DNA of 43,282 bases. It comes from Nevskia sp. GTDB taxonomy: Bacteria; Pseudomonadota; Gammaproteobacteria; Nevskiales; Nevskiaceae. A program made the position numbers and the translations under genes. The notes beneath the pieces are model-generated. The model saw only the letters and a list, made by a program, of their open reading frames with translations, had not been told where the DNA came from and made no database searches. This document shows, piece after piece, positions 34,795-43,282 of this stretch; position 1 is the stretch's first letter, and each line of letters starts with the position of its first letter. The stretch lies in contig JADGHB010000021.1 of assembly GCA_019689635.1 (NCBI GenBank), forward strand, positions 1-43,282, given 5' to 3'.

Positions 34795-37256
34795 GGCCGA
34801 TGAATCACGCCGACGCCGCCCAGGCGGTGCAGATCTACGCCGACCGCCTGCCGCTATCGGCTGAAGCGCGCGCCGCCGTGCTGCGCGCGGCCGGCGGCGA
34901 TCTGGCGCAACTGCATCGCGCGCTGGCCGCCGGCGAACGCTTCGATCCCGAGTTGCCGGCCTACGCCTCGGTACGGACACGGCTGCGGCTGGCCTTCGCT
35001 GGCGCGCGCCGGCGCGGCGACGCGCAGGCGGAAACCATGTGCAGCGAGAATGCCCAAGGCCAGCTGCGCCTGGTTGCCACGCCACCGCTCAGACGCGCCT
35101 CCATGACGCCGCAGCCCTGGTCGCGCAATCCGCTGCGCCGTCTGTGGCAAGCGCTGCAGTCCCGGCTGCGCGGCGGCCGCGGCTTGCCGCCGCCGATGCG
35201 ACCCGACTCGCCCGACCCGCGCGGGCGCTGGCATGCCGCAGCGCTGTTGCGACGGCTGGCGCTGGTGACTTTGGCGCTGGCGCAGACCGCGATCGCCACC
35301 TACTACATGACCGCGGTGCTGCCCTACCACGGCCGCCAGTGGCTGGAGCTCGCCATCCTGGTGCTCTACGCGATCCTGTTCGCCTGGGTGTCGATGGGGT
35401 TCTGGACCGCGATGCTGGGATTTCTGCTGTTGCTGGTCGGTGGCGACCGCTACGCCATCTCGCGCAGCGCGAGGAACGACGCGCCGCTCGCCGACGAGGT
35501 GCGCGTGGCGGTGCTGATGCCGATCTGCAACGAAAACGTCCCCCGCGTGATCGCCGGCCTGCGCGCGACTTACGACTCGGTGGCGCGCGCCGGCGTGCTG
35601 CCGCATTTCGATTTTTACCTGTTGAGCGACAGCGGCGATCCCGACGCGCGGGTCGCGGAACTCGACGCCTGGTTGCGGCTGTGCCGCGAGGTGGACGGTT
35701 TCGGTCGCATTTTCTATCGCCTGCGCAAACACCGCATCAAGAAAAAGAGCGGCAACATCGCCGACTTCTGCCGGCGCTGGGGCCGCAATTACCGCTACAT
35801 GGTGATCCTCGACGCCGATAGCGTGATGTCCGGCGCCTGTCTCAAGCGCCTGGTGCAGTTGATGGAAGCCAACCCCAACGCGGGCATCATCCAGACCGCG
35901 CCCAAGGCCGCCGGCCGCGAAACGCTGTATGCCCGCATGCAGCAGTTCGCCACGCGCGCCTACGGCCCGCTGTTCACCGCCGGCCTGCATTTCTGGCAGC
36001 TCGGCGAATCGCACTACTGGGGCCACAACGCGATCATCCGCGTGGCGCCTTTCATCCGCCACTGCGCCCTGGGCCGCTTACCGGGACGCGGCGCGCTGGC
36101 CGGCGAAATCCTGTCGCACGACTTCGTGGAAGCCGCCCTCATGCGGCGCGCCGGCTGGGCGGTGTGGATCGCCTATGATCTCGACGGCAGCTACGAAGAA
36201 ATGCCGCCCAACCTGCTCGACGAGCTCAAGCGCGACCGCCGCTGGTGCCATGGCAATCTGATGAACTTCCGGCTGTTCCTGGCGCAGGGCCTGCATCCGG
36301 CGCACCGCGCGGTGTTCATGACCGGCGTGATGGCCTATCTGTCGGCGCCGCTGTGGTTCGCCTCGCTGCTGCTGTCCACCGCGCTGCTCGCGGTCCAGAC
36401 TTTGCGGCCGCCGCAATACTTCGTCGAACCGTTCCAGCTTTTCCCGATCTGGCCGGAATGGCACCCCGAGTGGGCCATTGCCCTGTTCAGCGCCACGGCC
36501 GGACTGTTGCTGCTGCCCAAGTTCCTCGCCGTGCTGCTGATCTGGTTCAAGGGCGCGAAAAAATATGGCGGCGGGCTGCATCTGCTGGGATCGATGCTCA
36601 TGGAGCTGGTGTTTTCGGCCTTGCTGGCGCCGATTCGCATGCTGTTCCACACGCAGTTCGTGCTCGGCGCGCTGCTAGGCATCGGAGTGGGCTGGAAATC
36701 GCCGCCGCGCGAGGACGCCGAAACCGGCTGGGGCGAGGCGTTCAAACGCCACGGCCTGCACACGCTGTTCGGACTGGTCTGGGCCGGCACCGTCTATTGG
36801 CTCAATCCCAAGTTCCTGGGCTGGCTGGCGCCGGTGGTCGGCGCGTTGATCCTATCCATCCCGTTGTCGGTCTGGTCCAGCCGCGTGGCACCGGGCCGCT
36901 TCATGCGCCGCGCGCGCTATTTCCTGATTCCCGAAGAGGCGGTGCCGCCGCGCGAGCTGCGCTGGACGCAGGCCGGCGTGCGTCGCGCACCGCCGGCGCC
37001 GGGCTTCGTCCAGGCCGTGGTGGACCCGGTGGTCAATGCCCTGGTCTGCAGCGCTGCTCGAATCCGTCCGCGCCTGAGTCCGGCGCAGCGCGAGGCGCGC
37101 CGGCAACTGGTCGAGAAAGCCCTCACCGCCGGCCCCGGCGCCCTCGACGCGGTCCAGAAAAACATCCTGCTCGGCGACGCGGAAGCCTTGTCGCGCCTGC
37201 ATTTTCTGGTCTGGAGCCGCAGCGACGCCCATGCCACATGGCTCACGGCGTCATGA
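34791..37256 (+). CDS. opgH: Glucans biosynthesis glucosyltransferase OpgH (MdoH)
   Basis: An 821-residue inner-membrane glycosyltransferase of family 2 that builds the beta-1,2-glucan backbone from UDP-glucose. Two helices (about 145-215) precede the cytosolic GT2 domain with LMPICNEN, LLSDSGDPD, ILDADSVMSG, SHDFVEAALM and the R-x-x-RW-type RDRRWCHGNLMN. Further helices follow. Two starts are possible: ATG at 34791, overlapping the opgG stop by four bases, and ATG at 34800 just after it. The first is used. The N-terminal extension before the first helix is typical of OpgH, which in E. coli also tethers FtsZ. Confidence 0.95.
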   Translation: MRPMNHADAAQAVQIYADRLPLSAEARAAVLRAAGGDLAQLHRALAAGERFDPELPAYASVRTRLRLAFAGARRRGDAQAETMCSENAQGQLRLVATPPLRRASMTPQPWSRNPLRRLWQALQSRLRGGRGLPPPMRPDSPDPRGRWHAAALLRRLALVTLALAQTAIATYYMTAVLPYHGRQWLELAILVLYAILFAWVSMGFWTAMLGFLLLLVGGDRYAISRSARNDAPLADEVRVAVLMPICNENVPRVIAGLRATYDSVARAGVLPHFDFYLLSDSGDPDARVAELDAWLRLCREVDGFGRIFYRLRKHRIKKKSGNIADFCRRWGRNYRYMVILDADSVMSGACLKRLVQLMEANPNAGIIQTAPKAAGRETLYARMQQFATRAYGPLFTAGLHFWQLGESHYWGHNAIIRVAPFIRHCALGRLPGRGALAGEILSHDFVEAALMRRAGWAVWIAYDLDGSYEEMPPNLLDELKRDRRWCHGNLMNFRLFLAQGLHPAHRAVFMTGVMAYLSAPLWFASLLLSTALLAVQTLRPPQYFVEPFQLFPIWPEWHPEWAIALFSATAGLLLLPKFLAVLLIWFKGAKKYGGGLHLLGSMLMELVFSALLAPIRMLFHTQFVLGALLGIGVGWKSPPREDAETGWGEAFKRHGLHTLFGLVWAGTVYWLNPKFLGWLAPVVGALILSIPLSVWSSRVAPGRFMRRARYFLIPEEAVPPRELRWTQAGVRRAPPAPGFVQAVVDPVVNALVCSAARIRPRLSPAQREARRQLVEKALTAGPGALDAVQKNILLGDAEALSRLHFLVWSRSDAHATWLTAS

Positions 37257-37330
37257 ATATTTCACCGCGTTTTCATGCCGGCTCAATGCGCGTTTCATAG
37301 AGTGTTATCATGTTTTTACGGAGCTTGAGC

Positions 37331-38140
37331 ATGCCCACTCCCATCGAGCAGGACAGGCCGAAAGCCGAGCCGCGCTTCACGGTGCGCTTCGCCGAGAGCG
37401 CGGAGGAAATCCGCGAGACGCAGCGCCTGCGCTACCGGATCTTCGCCGGCGAGCTGGGCGCCGCCATCGACGGCGGGGAGGAAGGGATCGACGCCGATCC
37501 CTACGACGCCTACTGCCGCCATCTCACCGTGCGCGACGCCGCCAGCGGCCGGCTGGTGGCCTGCACGCGCATCCTCACCGACGACCGCGCCGCGCTGGCC
37601 GGCGGCTTCTATTCCTCCAACGAGTTCGACCTCAAGATGCTCGACGCCCTGCCCGGCCGGTTGGCGGAGGTCGGACGCACCTGCGTGGACGCCGAATATC
37701 GCAACGGCGCGGTGATCGCCTCGCTATGGTCCGGCCTCGCCGAGTTCATCGTGCGCGAACGCTTCGACTATCTGTTCGGCTGCGCCAGCATCAGCCTGGA
37801 GGACGGCGGCGCCACCGCCCACGCCTTGCTCCAGCAGATCAAGGCCAAATACCTGGCGCCGGCCTGGCAGCGCGTGACGCCGCTGATTCCGCTGCCCGCC
37901 TGCGATGCGCAGCCGGCGGTGAAAGCGAAATTCCCGCCGCTGCTCAAGGCCTATTTCAGCCTGGGCGGCAAAGCCTGCGGCGAGCCGTACTGGGACCGCG
38001 ACTTCAACTGCGCCGACGTGTTCGTGCTGGTCAACGTCAGCGATCTGCACGGTCGTTACGTGCGCCATTTCCTCGGCCGCGAGCGCGTATGGGACAGCGC
38101 CGAGGGTCTGTCGGCGCGACCGCCGGCATGCCGCAACTGA
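37331..38140 (+). CDS. olsB: L-ornithine N(alpha)-acyltransferase OlsB
   Basis: A 269-residue GNAT-fold acyltransferase (hemolysin-like family) that would transfer 3-hydroxyacyl from acyl-ACP to ornithine, the first step of ornithine lipid synthesis. The diagnostic blocks are ETQRLRYRIFAGELGA, VGRTCVDAEYRNGAVIASLWSGLAEFI and GCASISLEDGGA. The start is ATG at 37331 with GGAG seven bases upstream. An in-frame ATG at 37310 overlaps a TATCAT promoter-like hexamer and is less likely. The stop lies 13 bases inside the next gene, olsA, so the pair forms the canonical olsBA unit. Confidence 0.9.
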   Translation: MPTPIEQDRPKAEPRFTVRFAESAEEIRETQRLRYRIFAGELGAAIDGGEEGIDADPYDAYCRHLTVRDAASGRLVACTRILTDDRAALAGGFYSSNEFDLKMLDALPGRLAEVGRTCVDAEYRNGAVIASLWSGLAEFIVRERFDYLFGCASISLEDGGATAHALLQQIKAKYLAPAWQRVTPLIPLPACDAQPAVKAKFPPLLKAYFSLGGKACGEPYWDRDFNCADVFVLVNVSDLHGRYVRHFLGRERVWDSAEGLSARPPACRN

Positions 38141-38949
38141 ACTCCGCGCGGGCACCCTTGCCGACGCGATCCTACCTGCGCGCCGCGACTCGTTGCGCGC
38201 GCGTGCTGCTCCATGTGCTGGTCGGCCTGCTGCTGGCGCTGCTGGTGACGCTGCCCGGCGGACGCCGCCTGCCCCGCGAACGGCTCACGGGCTGGTGGAA
38301 CGCACAGCTCCTGGCGATCCTTCACGTGCGGGTACGGCGTCGCGGCCGTCCGGCAGCGGAAGCGCGGATGCTGGTCGCCAACCACGTCTCCTGGCTCGAC
38401 ATCTCCGTGCTCGTCGCGGACGTCGAAACCCGTTTCGTGTCCAAGGCCGAAGTACGCGACTGGCCGCTGGCGGGGCAGCTCGCCACCGCCGCGGGCACGT
38501 TCTACCTGCGGCGCGGCGCCGGCGGCACCCGTCATCTGATCCACGCCCTGACCGAGCACTTGCAGCGCGGGCGCGTCACGGTCTTTCCCGAGGGCACCAC
38601 CACGGATGGCCACACGGTCTTGCGCTTCCAGCCGCGCCTGTTCGCGGCCGCCATCGCCGCCGGCTGCGCCGTCCAGCCCGTCGCCCTGCGTTACGGCCGT
38701 GCCGCGGGCGGCGAGGACATCGCGCCCTTCGTCGGCGAGCAGACCTTGACCGATCATCTCTGGCGTCTGCTCCAGGAACGCGAACTCGAAGTGGAGCTCA
38801 TCTACTGCCCGCCGATCCAGCCGCGCCCCGGCCAGGATCGCGCGAGTCTGGCCGCCGCCGCGCAAGCAGCGGTCAGCGCCGCCCTGGCGCCGCAGAACGC
38901 GACGCCCGCCGAAACGCAGCGCGAGCGCCCCGCGGCCCTCGCCGCCTGA
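38128..38949 (+). CDS. olsA: Lyso-ornithine lipid O-acyltransferase OlsA (PlsC family)
   Basis: A 273-residue PlsC-family membrane acyltransferase. One or two N-terminal helices (about 24-43) precede NHVSWLD (85-91, the NHx4D catalytic block) and FPEGTTTDG (153-161). Overlap with olsB indicates the second step of ornithine lipid formation, O-acylation of lyso-ornithine lipid. A general lysophosphatidate acyltransferase activity is possible, but another plsC is present at 3285. The start was chosen at the ATG overlapping the olsB end; the open frame reaches further back only through olsB DNA. The C-terminal tail is alanine- and proline-rich and probably disordered. Confidence 0.88.
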   Translation: MPQLNSARAPLPTRSYLRAATRCARVLLHVLVGLLLALLVTLPGGRRLPRERLTGWWNAQLLAILHVRVRRRGRPAAEARMLVANHVSWLDISVLVADVETRFVSKAEVRDWPLAGQLATAAGTFYLRRGAGGTRHLIHALTEHLQRGRVTVFPEGTTTDGHTVLRFQPRLFAAAIAAGCAVQPVALRYGRAAGGEDIAPFVGEQTLTDHLWRLLQERELEVELIYCPPIQPRPGQDRASLAAAAQAAVSAALAPQNATPAETQRERPAALAA

Positions 38950-38952
38950 AAT

Positions 38953-39576
38953 TCAGTTCAACGGCGGCGGCGCGGACTTCCGCCACGCCTCGAGCGATGC
39001 GAGCTGACCGTACCAGCGTTTGATGTTGGCGAATTCGTCGACCGGGATTTTGCCGACTCCGGCGTAGTGCAAGGGCGCAGCCAGCGCGAAATCCGCCACG
39101 CTCAGGTTCTTGCCCAGCAGCCAGTCGCGGCTCGCCAGATGCGCGTCGAGCACGGGAGCAAGCTGGCGGAACTTGTCCTCGCCCTCTTTCACCTGCGCCG
39201 GATCGGGCGCAGCGCCGCGAAACACCGGCTTGATCATATTCTCGAACAGCAAGCTCGCACAGGCCGGATCCCAGTGCGCCAAGTCCCAGCACAGCCAGCG
39301 CTGCACCTCCGCGCGCCCGCGCGCGTCCACCGGCATCAGCTCGCCGGGTTTCTTGTCGGCCAGGTATTGGATGATGGCGTTGGACTCCCACAGCACGAAA
39401 TCGCCGTCCACCAGCGTGGGCATGCGGCCGTTGGGATTGAGCTTGAGGTACTCGGGACGCTTCTGCTCGCCCTTGACCAGATCGAGCACCTTGATCTCGC
39501 ACGGCAGGTCCAGGTGATGCACCACTGCCAGCGGTTTGCGCGCGCGCGGCGAGGGCGGAAAGACATAGAGTTGCAT
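38953..39576 (-). CDS. Glutathione S-transferase family protein
   Basis: A 207-residue soluble protein. The thioredoxin-like amino domain (about 1-77) contains MQLYVFPPSPRARKPL and the glutathione-binding NPNGRMPTLVDGDFVLWESNAIIQYL. The helical C-terminal domain carries the family's capping motif LSVADFALAAPLHY. The SPRARK segment occupies the active-site helix and lacks a cysteine, so a serine- or tyrosine-type GST is likely. AGGAGA lies eight bases before the ATG at 39576. It converges on olsA with a 3-base gap. Substrate unknown; probably detoxification. Confidence 0.9.
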   Translation of the reverse strand: MQLYVFPPSPRARKPLAVVHHLDLPCEIKVLDLVKGEQKRPEYLKLNPNGRMPTLVDGDFVLWESNAIIQYLADKKPGELMPVDARGRAEVQRWLCWDLAHWDPACASLLFENMIKPVFRGAAPDPAQVKEGEDKFRQLAPVLDAHLASRDWLLGKNLSVADFALAAPLHYAGVGKIPVDEFANIKRWYGQLASLEAWRKSAPPPLN

Positions 39577-39596
39577 GTGTGGTCTCCTGTGTGTTT

Positions 39597-40040
39597 CTAG
39601 CGTAAACCCATGGTGCCGAGATGATCGAGGCAACCGCTCCAGCCGTGCTCGTGGCGGGCGCGGCTATCGGCGTCGGGCAGACGCTCGTGGGTGAGGATCA
39701 ACTCGGTTCCGCCCGGCTGCTCGCGCAGTTCGATGGTCACGAGGGATTCGGCTTCCGGCTTGTTCTGCCAGACCCAGGTGAAGACCAGTTTCGAAGGCGC
39801 GTCGATTTCGCGGTAAACACCGCTGACACTGTGCTGTTCGCCGTCCGGGGATTGCACCACGATGCGGTAGCGCCCGCCCACCCGCGGATCGATTTCCGCC
39901 GCCGTGCAGCGATGCGCGTCGGTGGGCAAAAACCAGCGCTTCAGCGCCTGCGCGTCGACCCAGGCGCGGAACACTTTTTCGCGCGGATGCGGGTAGTGGC
40001 GCGTGAGCCTGAGCGCGACGGCTTGGGTGGCAAGGTCCAT
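39597..40040 (-). CDS. SRPBCC/AHSA1-domain protein
   Basis: A 147-residue START-like protein of the AHSA1 (activator of Hsp90 ATPase) group. Blocks typical of the family are REKVFRAWVDAQALKRWF, DPRVGGRYRI and GTELILTHERLPD, ending in HEHGWSGCLDHL. Such proteins are routinely encoded after a small ArsR repressor, as here, and their ligand or function is unknown. GGAGG lies seven bases before the ATG at 40040. The first 101 bases overlap the 3' end of the upstream ArsR frame. Confidence 0.9.
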   Translation of the reverse strand: MDLATQAVALRLTRHYPHPREKVFRAWVDAQALKRWFLPTDAHRCTAAEIDPRVGGRYRIVVQSPDGEQHSVSGVYREIDAPSKLVFTWVWQNKPEAESLVTIELREQPGGTELILTHERLPDADSRARHEHGWSGCLDHLGTMGLR

Positions 40041-40390
40041 GGCAATTCCTCCGCAGTCTGGTCGAGATAGTGCGCGAGCGCATCCAGCCGTTCGCGCCAG
40101 AACACCTGGTAACGGTTGAGCCACTCGTCGGCCGCCTGCAAAGGGGCAGCGTGCAAGCGACAGTACACCACGCGGCCGGATTTCTCGCGCCGCACCAGAC
40201 CGGCATGCTCCAGCACCGCGAGATGCTTGCTCACCGCGGGCAGCGAGATGGCATGCGGCGCGGCCAGCGCGCTCACCGGCGTCGCGCCGTGCGCGAGCTG
40301 CTCGAGAAGGGCGCGGCGCGTGGGATCGGCCAGCGCGGCGAAGGTGGCGTCGAGCGCGGCGCTTTCAGGGGCGGGCAAATACTTAACCAT
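39941..40390 (-). CDS. ArsR-family transcriptional repressor
   Basis: A 149-residue winged-helix repressor. The domain spans about 10-95: ATFAALADPTRRALLEQLAHG, then VSALAAPHAISLPAVSKHLAVLEHAGLVRREKSGRVVYCRL. There is no cysteine metal site of the ELCVCDL type, so it belongs to the non-metal ArsR group that controls SRPBCC genes. The frame runs about 100 bases into the next gene, giving an arginine- and serine-rich tail. Homologues usually end near LDALAHYLDQTAEE, so the tail suggests a lost stop or frameshift. The ATG at 40390 lies within its own operator and the message may be leaderless. Confidence 0.9.
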   Translation of the reverse strand: MVKYLPAPESAALDATFAALADPTRRALLEQLAHGATPVSALAAPHAISLPAVSKHLAVLEHAGLVRREKSGRVVYCRLHAAPLQAADEWLNRYQVFWRERLDALAHYLDQTAEELPWTLPPKPSRSGSRATTRIRAKKCSAPGSTRRR

Positions 40391-40426
40391 TTGGTTAAGT
40401 TTTAAGCGCGGCGGCGCGCTTGTCAA
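40381..40426 (-). promoter_or_regulatory. ArsR promoter with palindromic operator
   Basis: On the minus strand a perfect TTGACA (40426-40421) is followed after 16 bases by TAAAAC (40404-40399). Immediately after lies a perfect inverted repeat, arms ACTTAACCA and TGGTTAAGT with a two-base centre (40381-40400), which covers the expected start site and the ATG. TTAACC-GGTTAA palindromes are typical of ArsR repressors paired with SRPBCC genes. Autorepression is the natural reading. Confidence 0.8.
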
Positions 40427-40461
40427 GCCCGGCATCGGCTTCGCGTACACTATGGGCCGCC

Positions 40462-41448
40462 ATGAGTTCAGTCCCCGAAGCACCGCGCGCCGCGCGCCCC
40501 GCACCGCCCAGCGCGGGCGTCAAGCTGCGCGGCGCCGAGAAAATGGCGCGCATCCCGATCAAGATCGAGGCGCCGAGCGAACCGCTGCGCAAGCCGCCGT
40601 GGATCCGCGCCAAGCTCGGGGATGCGGCCGAGGTGGCGCGCGTCAAGGCGATCCTGCGCGCCCACGCCCTGCATACGGTGTGCGAGGAAGCGAGTTGCCC
40701 CAACCTCGGCGAATGTTTCGGCAAGGGCACCGCCACCTTCATGATCATGGGCGACATCTGCACGCGGCGCTGTCCGTTCTGCGACGTGGCCCACGGCCGA
40801 CCGCTGCCGCTCGACCCCGAGGAACCGGCCCAGCTCGCGCGGACCATCCGCGACCTGGGTTTGCGCTACGTGGTGATCACCTCGGTGGACCGCGACGACC
40901 TGCGCGACGGCGGCGCGGCGCATTTCGCCGCCTGCATCCGCCAGGCGCGGGCGCTCAATCCGCAGCTCGTCATCGAGGTGCTGGTACCCGATTTCCGCGG
41001 CCGCATGGATCCGGCGCTGGCCATCTTCAAGGACACGCCTCCCGACGTGTTCAACCACAACCTGGAAACCGTGCCGCGGCTGTACAAGCAGGCGCGGCCC
41101 GGGTCCGATTACGAGTGGTCGCTGGACCTGCTGGAACGGTTCAAGGCGCTGCACCCGGAAGTCCCGACCAAGTCCGGCCTGATGCTGGGTCTGGGCGAGG
41201 CGCTCGAGGAGATCGAACAGGTGATGCGCGACTTGCGCGCCCACCGCGTGGACATGCTCACGCTCGGCCAGTATCTGCAACCCTCGCGCCATCATCTGCC
41301 GGTCGCGCGTTACGTGCACCCCGACGAGTTCGAGCGTTTGCGGGAATACGGGATGCGCCTGGGTTTTTCGCACGTCGCCAGCGGGCCCCTGGTGCGCTCC
41401 AGCTATCACGCCGACCGGCAGGCCGAGCGGGTGCTGCACGGCGGATGA
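40462..41448 (+). CDS. lipA: Lipoyl synthase
   Basis: A 328-residue radical SAM enzyme that inserts two sulfurs into protein-bound octanoyl groups to make lipoate. The auxiliary cluster cysteines are C74, C79 and C85 ([12 protein letters not shown]). The radical-SAM cluster is C100, C104 and C107 (CTRRCPFCD). The C-terminal RSSYHADRQ contains the serine that ligates the auxiliary cluster. The start at 40462 gives an alanine/proline-rich 20-residue lead; [11 protein letters not shown] later in the frame is a possible later start. It is divergent from the ArsR gene across 71 bases. No lipB is in the window. Confidence 0.97.
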   Translation: MSSVPEAPRAARPAPPSAGVKLRGAEKMARIPIKIEAPSEPLRKPPWIRAKLGDAAEVARVKAILRAHALHTVCEEASCPNLGECFGKGTATFMIMGDICTRRCPFCDVAHGRPLPLDPEEPAQLARTIRDLGLRYVVITSVDRDDLRDGGAAHFAACIRQARALNPQLVIEVLVPDFRGRMDPALAIFKDTPPDVFNHNLETVPRLYKQARPGSDYEWSLDLLERFKALHPEVPTKSGLMLGLGEALEEIEQVMRDLRAHRVDMLTLGQYLQPSRHHLPVARYVHPDEFERLREYGMRLGFSHVASGPLVRSSYHADRQAERVLHGG

Positions 41449-41515
41449 AGCGCGTCCATCGCGCACTCGCCGCGCCTCCCAAGATCCAGGAATCCTCGCG
41501 CGGGAGCGATGAGAA

Positions 41516-42499
41516 ATGGGGCAATCGCAGTTGTGGCAGGTCTATCTGGTTCTTGCCCTGGCCACCGATGGACTGGCGCTGGCCCTCGCGGGCACGTTGT
41601 GGCTGCACGGCGCCTCCTGGTACTGGGTGGCGTTGCCCCCGGTGGCCGACGCACTCCTGCGCACGCTGTTCGTCGCCCATGGCTTTCGCACGGCGTGGCG
41701 CCTGAGGCCACGCGCGCTGGCGGCGGCTTATCCGCACGGCGCGCTGCAAGCTTTGCGCACCATCACGCGCGAAACCCTCGCCTTGTGGCGCATGTTCAGC
41801 CTGCTGATGCCCCTGCCCTTCGGATCGCGCCGCGATCGCGGCTGGGGTGTGCCGATCCTGTTCGTGCACGGCTTCATCTGCAACGCCGGCGTGTGGCGGC
41901 CTTTGATGCGCGCCCTCGCCCGCAGAACGGGAGCGCCGCTGCGGGCGATCTCGCTCTATCCGGCCTTCGGCAACATCAACGAATACGCCGAACAACTCCA
42001 CGCCGCCGTCGAAGCCTTTCGCCAACAAACGCGCATCGCGCGCATCATGCTGGTCGGCCACAGCATGGGCGGACTGGTCATCCGTCGTTATCTGCGCGCC
42101 TACGGCGCGGACCGCGTCTGCCGGGTCGTCACCCTCGGCAGCCCGCACCACGGCGTGTTCGTCCCCGCGTCGCTCGCACGACTGGGCGAGAATCTGCGCC
42201 AGATGAAACACGGCTCGCCGTGGCTGGCTGCCCTCAACGCCGACGAGGACCAGCCCTGCCCGGTCCCCATCCTCAGCGTGTGGAGTCCTCACGATAACCT
42301 CATCCCTCCGCAGGACGGCGCCCGGCTGCGTTATCCCAACGCGCGCGAACGCATCCTGCCCGGCGAAGCTCACGATACCTTGCTGTTTTCGCCCGTCGTC
42401 GCCGACCTCCTGGTGCAGGAGTGGAACTCGAGCCCGGCGGAACCGCTGACGCCGACCTCCGCTTCCGAGCAGCGCATCGTCTGCTTCGATTTCGATTAG
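41516..42499 (+). CDS. Membrane-anchored alpha/beta hydrolase, lipase-like
   Basis: A 327-residue protein. Two N-terminal hydrophobic helices (about 8-28 and 34-52) anchor it. The hydrolase domain starts with the oxyanion strand VPILFVHGF (112-120). The nucleophile elbow is VGHSMGGL with S183, the acid is probably D in WSPHDNLI, and the histidine in LPGEAHDTLLF. Segments TLGSPHHG and the short helix before the elbow recall triacylglycerol lipases and PGAP1-like proteins. It lies 67 bases after lipA on the same strand. GAGAA and GGGAG are near the start. Substrate unknown; a lipid ester is likely. Confidence 0.85.
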   Translation: MGQSQLWQVYLVLALATDGLALALAGTLWLHGASWYWVALPPVADALLRTLFVAHGFRTAWRLRPRALAAAYPHGALQALRTITRETLALWRMFSLLMPLPFGSRRDRGWGVPILFVHGFICNAGVWRPLMRALARRTGAPLRAISLYPAFGNINEYAEQLHAAVEAFRQQTRIARIMLVGHSMGGLVIRRYLRAYGADRVCRVVTLGSPHHGVFVPASLARLGENLRQMKHGSPWLAALNADEDQPCPVPILSVWSPHDNLIPPQDGARLRYPNARERILPGEAHDTLLFSPVVADLLVQEWNSSPAEPLTPTSASEQRIVCFDFD

Positions 42500-42515
42500 C
42501 CGCCGAATCGAAATC
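42488..42515. repeat. Inverted repeat over the lipase stop codon, possible terminator
   Basis: Arms GATTTCGATT and AATCGAAATC, ten bases each and perfect, flank an 8-base spacer that begins within the stop codon. It lies between converging genes. The AT-rich stem without a T run is unusual for a terminator, so a protein site or an mRNA-stabilising hairpin is equally possible. Confidence 0.45.
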
Positions 42516-42524
42516 CCCGTACGC

Positions 42525-43282
<758 letters not shown>

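Overview
This is a GC-rich, gene-dense stretch of a proteobacterial chromosome, most likely a gammaproteobacterium. Supporting signs are an RNase T gene, the xerD-dsbC gene order, opgGH, a MurU-type nucleotidyltransferase, and a very large (about 1,610-residue) NAD-dependent glutamate dehydrogenase. I see no rRNA, tRNA, CRISPR array, phage gene or insertion sequence. Almost all the DNA is coding, with many 4-base ATGA/GTGA stop-start overlaps. No gene-free stretch exceeds about 245 bases.

Layout. 1-5.1 kb: an uncharacterised secreted proline/glycine-rich protein, a decayed fragment of a KdpE-like response regulator, dsbC and xerD (all minus except the fragment), then plsC and zapE (plus). 5.2-11.6 kb: a minus-strand group of leucine/valine-type dehydrogenase, pncC and NAD-glutamate dehydrogenase, for amino-acid catabolism and NAD upkeep. 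11.7-16.5 kb (plus): a BamE-like lipoprotein, an acetyl-CoA acetyltransferase, then the most unusual part of the window. That part is a small SLOG-type Rossmann protein next to a class III nucleotide cyclase with a TPR/TRAFs-binding-like N-terminus and a second SLOG-like segment, followed by moaB with an ATGA overlap.

16.6-21.1 kb (minus): a TonB-dependent receptor, a histidine kinase with a LapD/MoxY-type sensor, and a NarL-type response regulator. 21.3-29.1 kb (minus): a complete soluble NAD-dependent molybdenum formate dehydrogenase operon (OFA-family transporter, fdsG, fdsB, fdsA, fdhD, fdsD). It is divergent from a regulator with a ModE/LysR-like HTH and a periplasmic-binding-like domain. 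The shared control region contains three inverted repeats, one reaching into the regulator's start codon. MoaB (molybdopterin) and the formate dehydrogenase (bis-MGD enzyme) fit the same cofactor economy.

30.4-43.3 kb: an alpha/beta hydrolase overlapping argG (minus); rnt (plus); opgG-opgH (osmoregulated periplasmic glucans) followed by olsB-olsA (ornithine lipids), a cell-envelope block; a glutathione S-transferase; an ArsR repressor overlapping an AHSA1/SRPBCC protein, with a clear palindromic operator; lipA; a membrane-anchored lipase-like hydrolase; and murU (peptidoglycan recycling) at the right edge. Start sites were chosen from ribosome-binding sites, overlaps and family alignment from memory. 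No database search was run.
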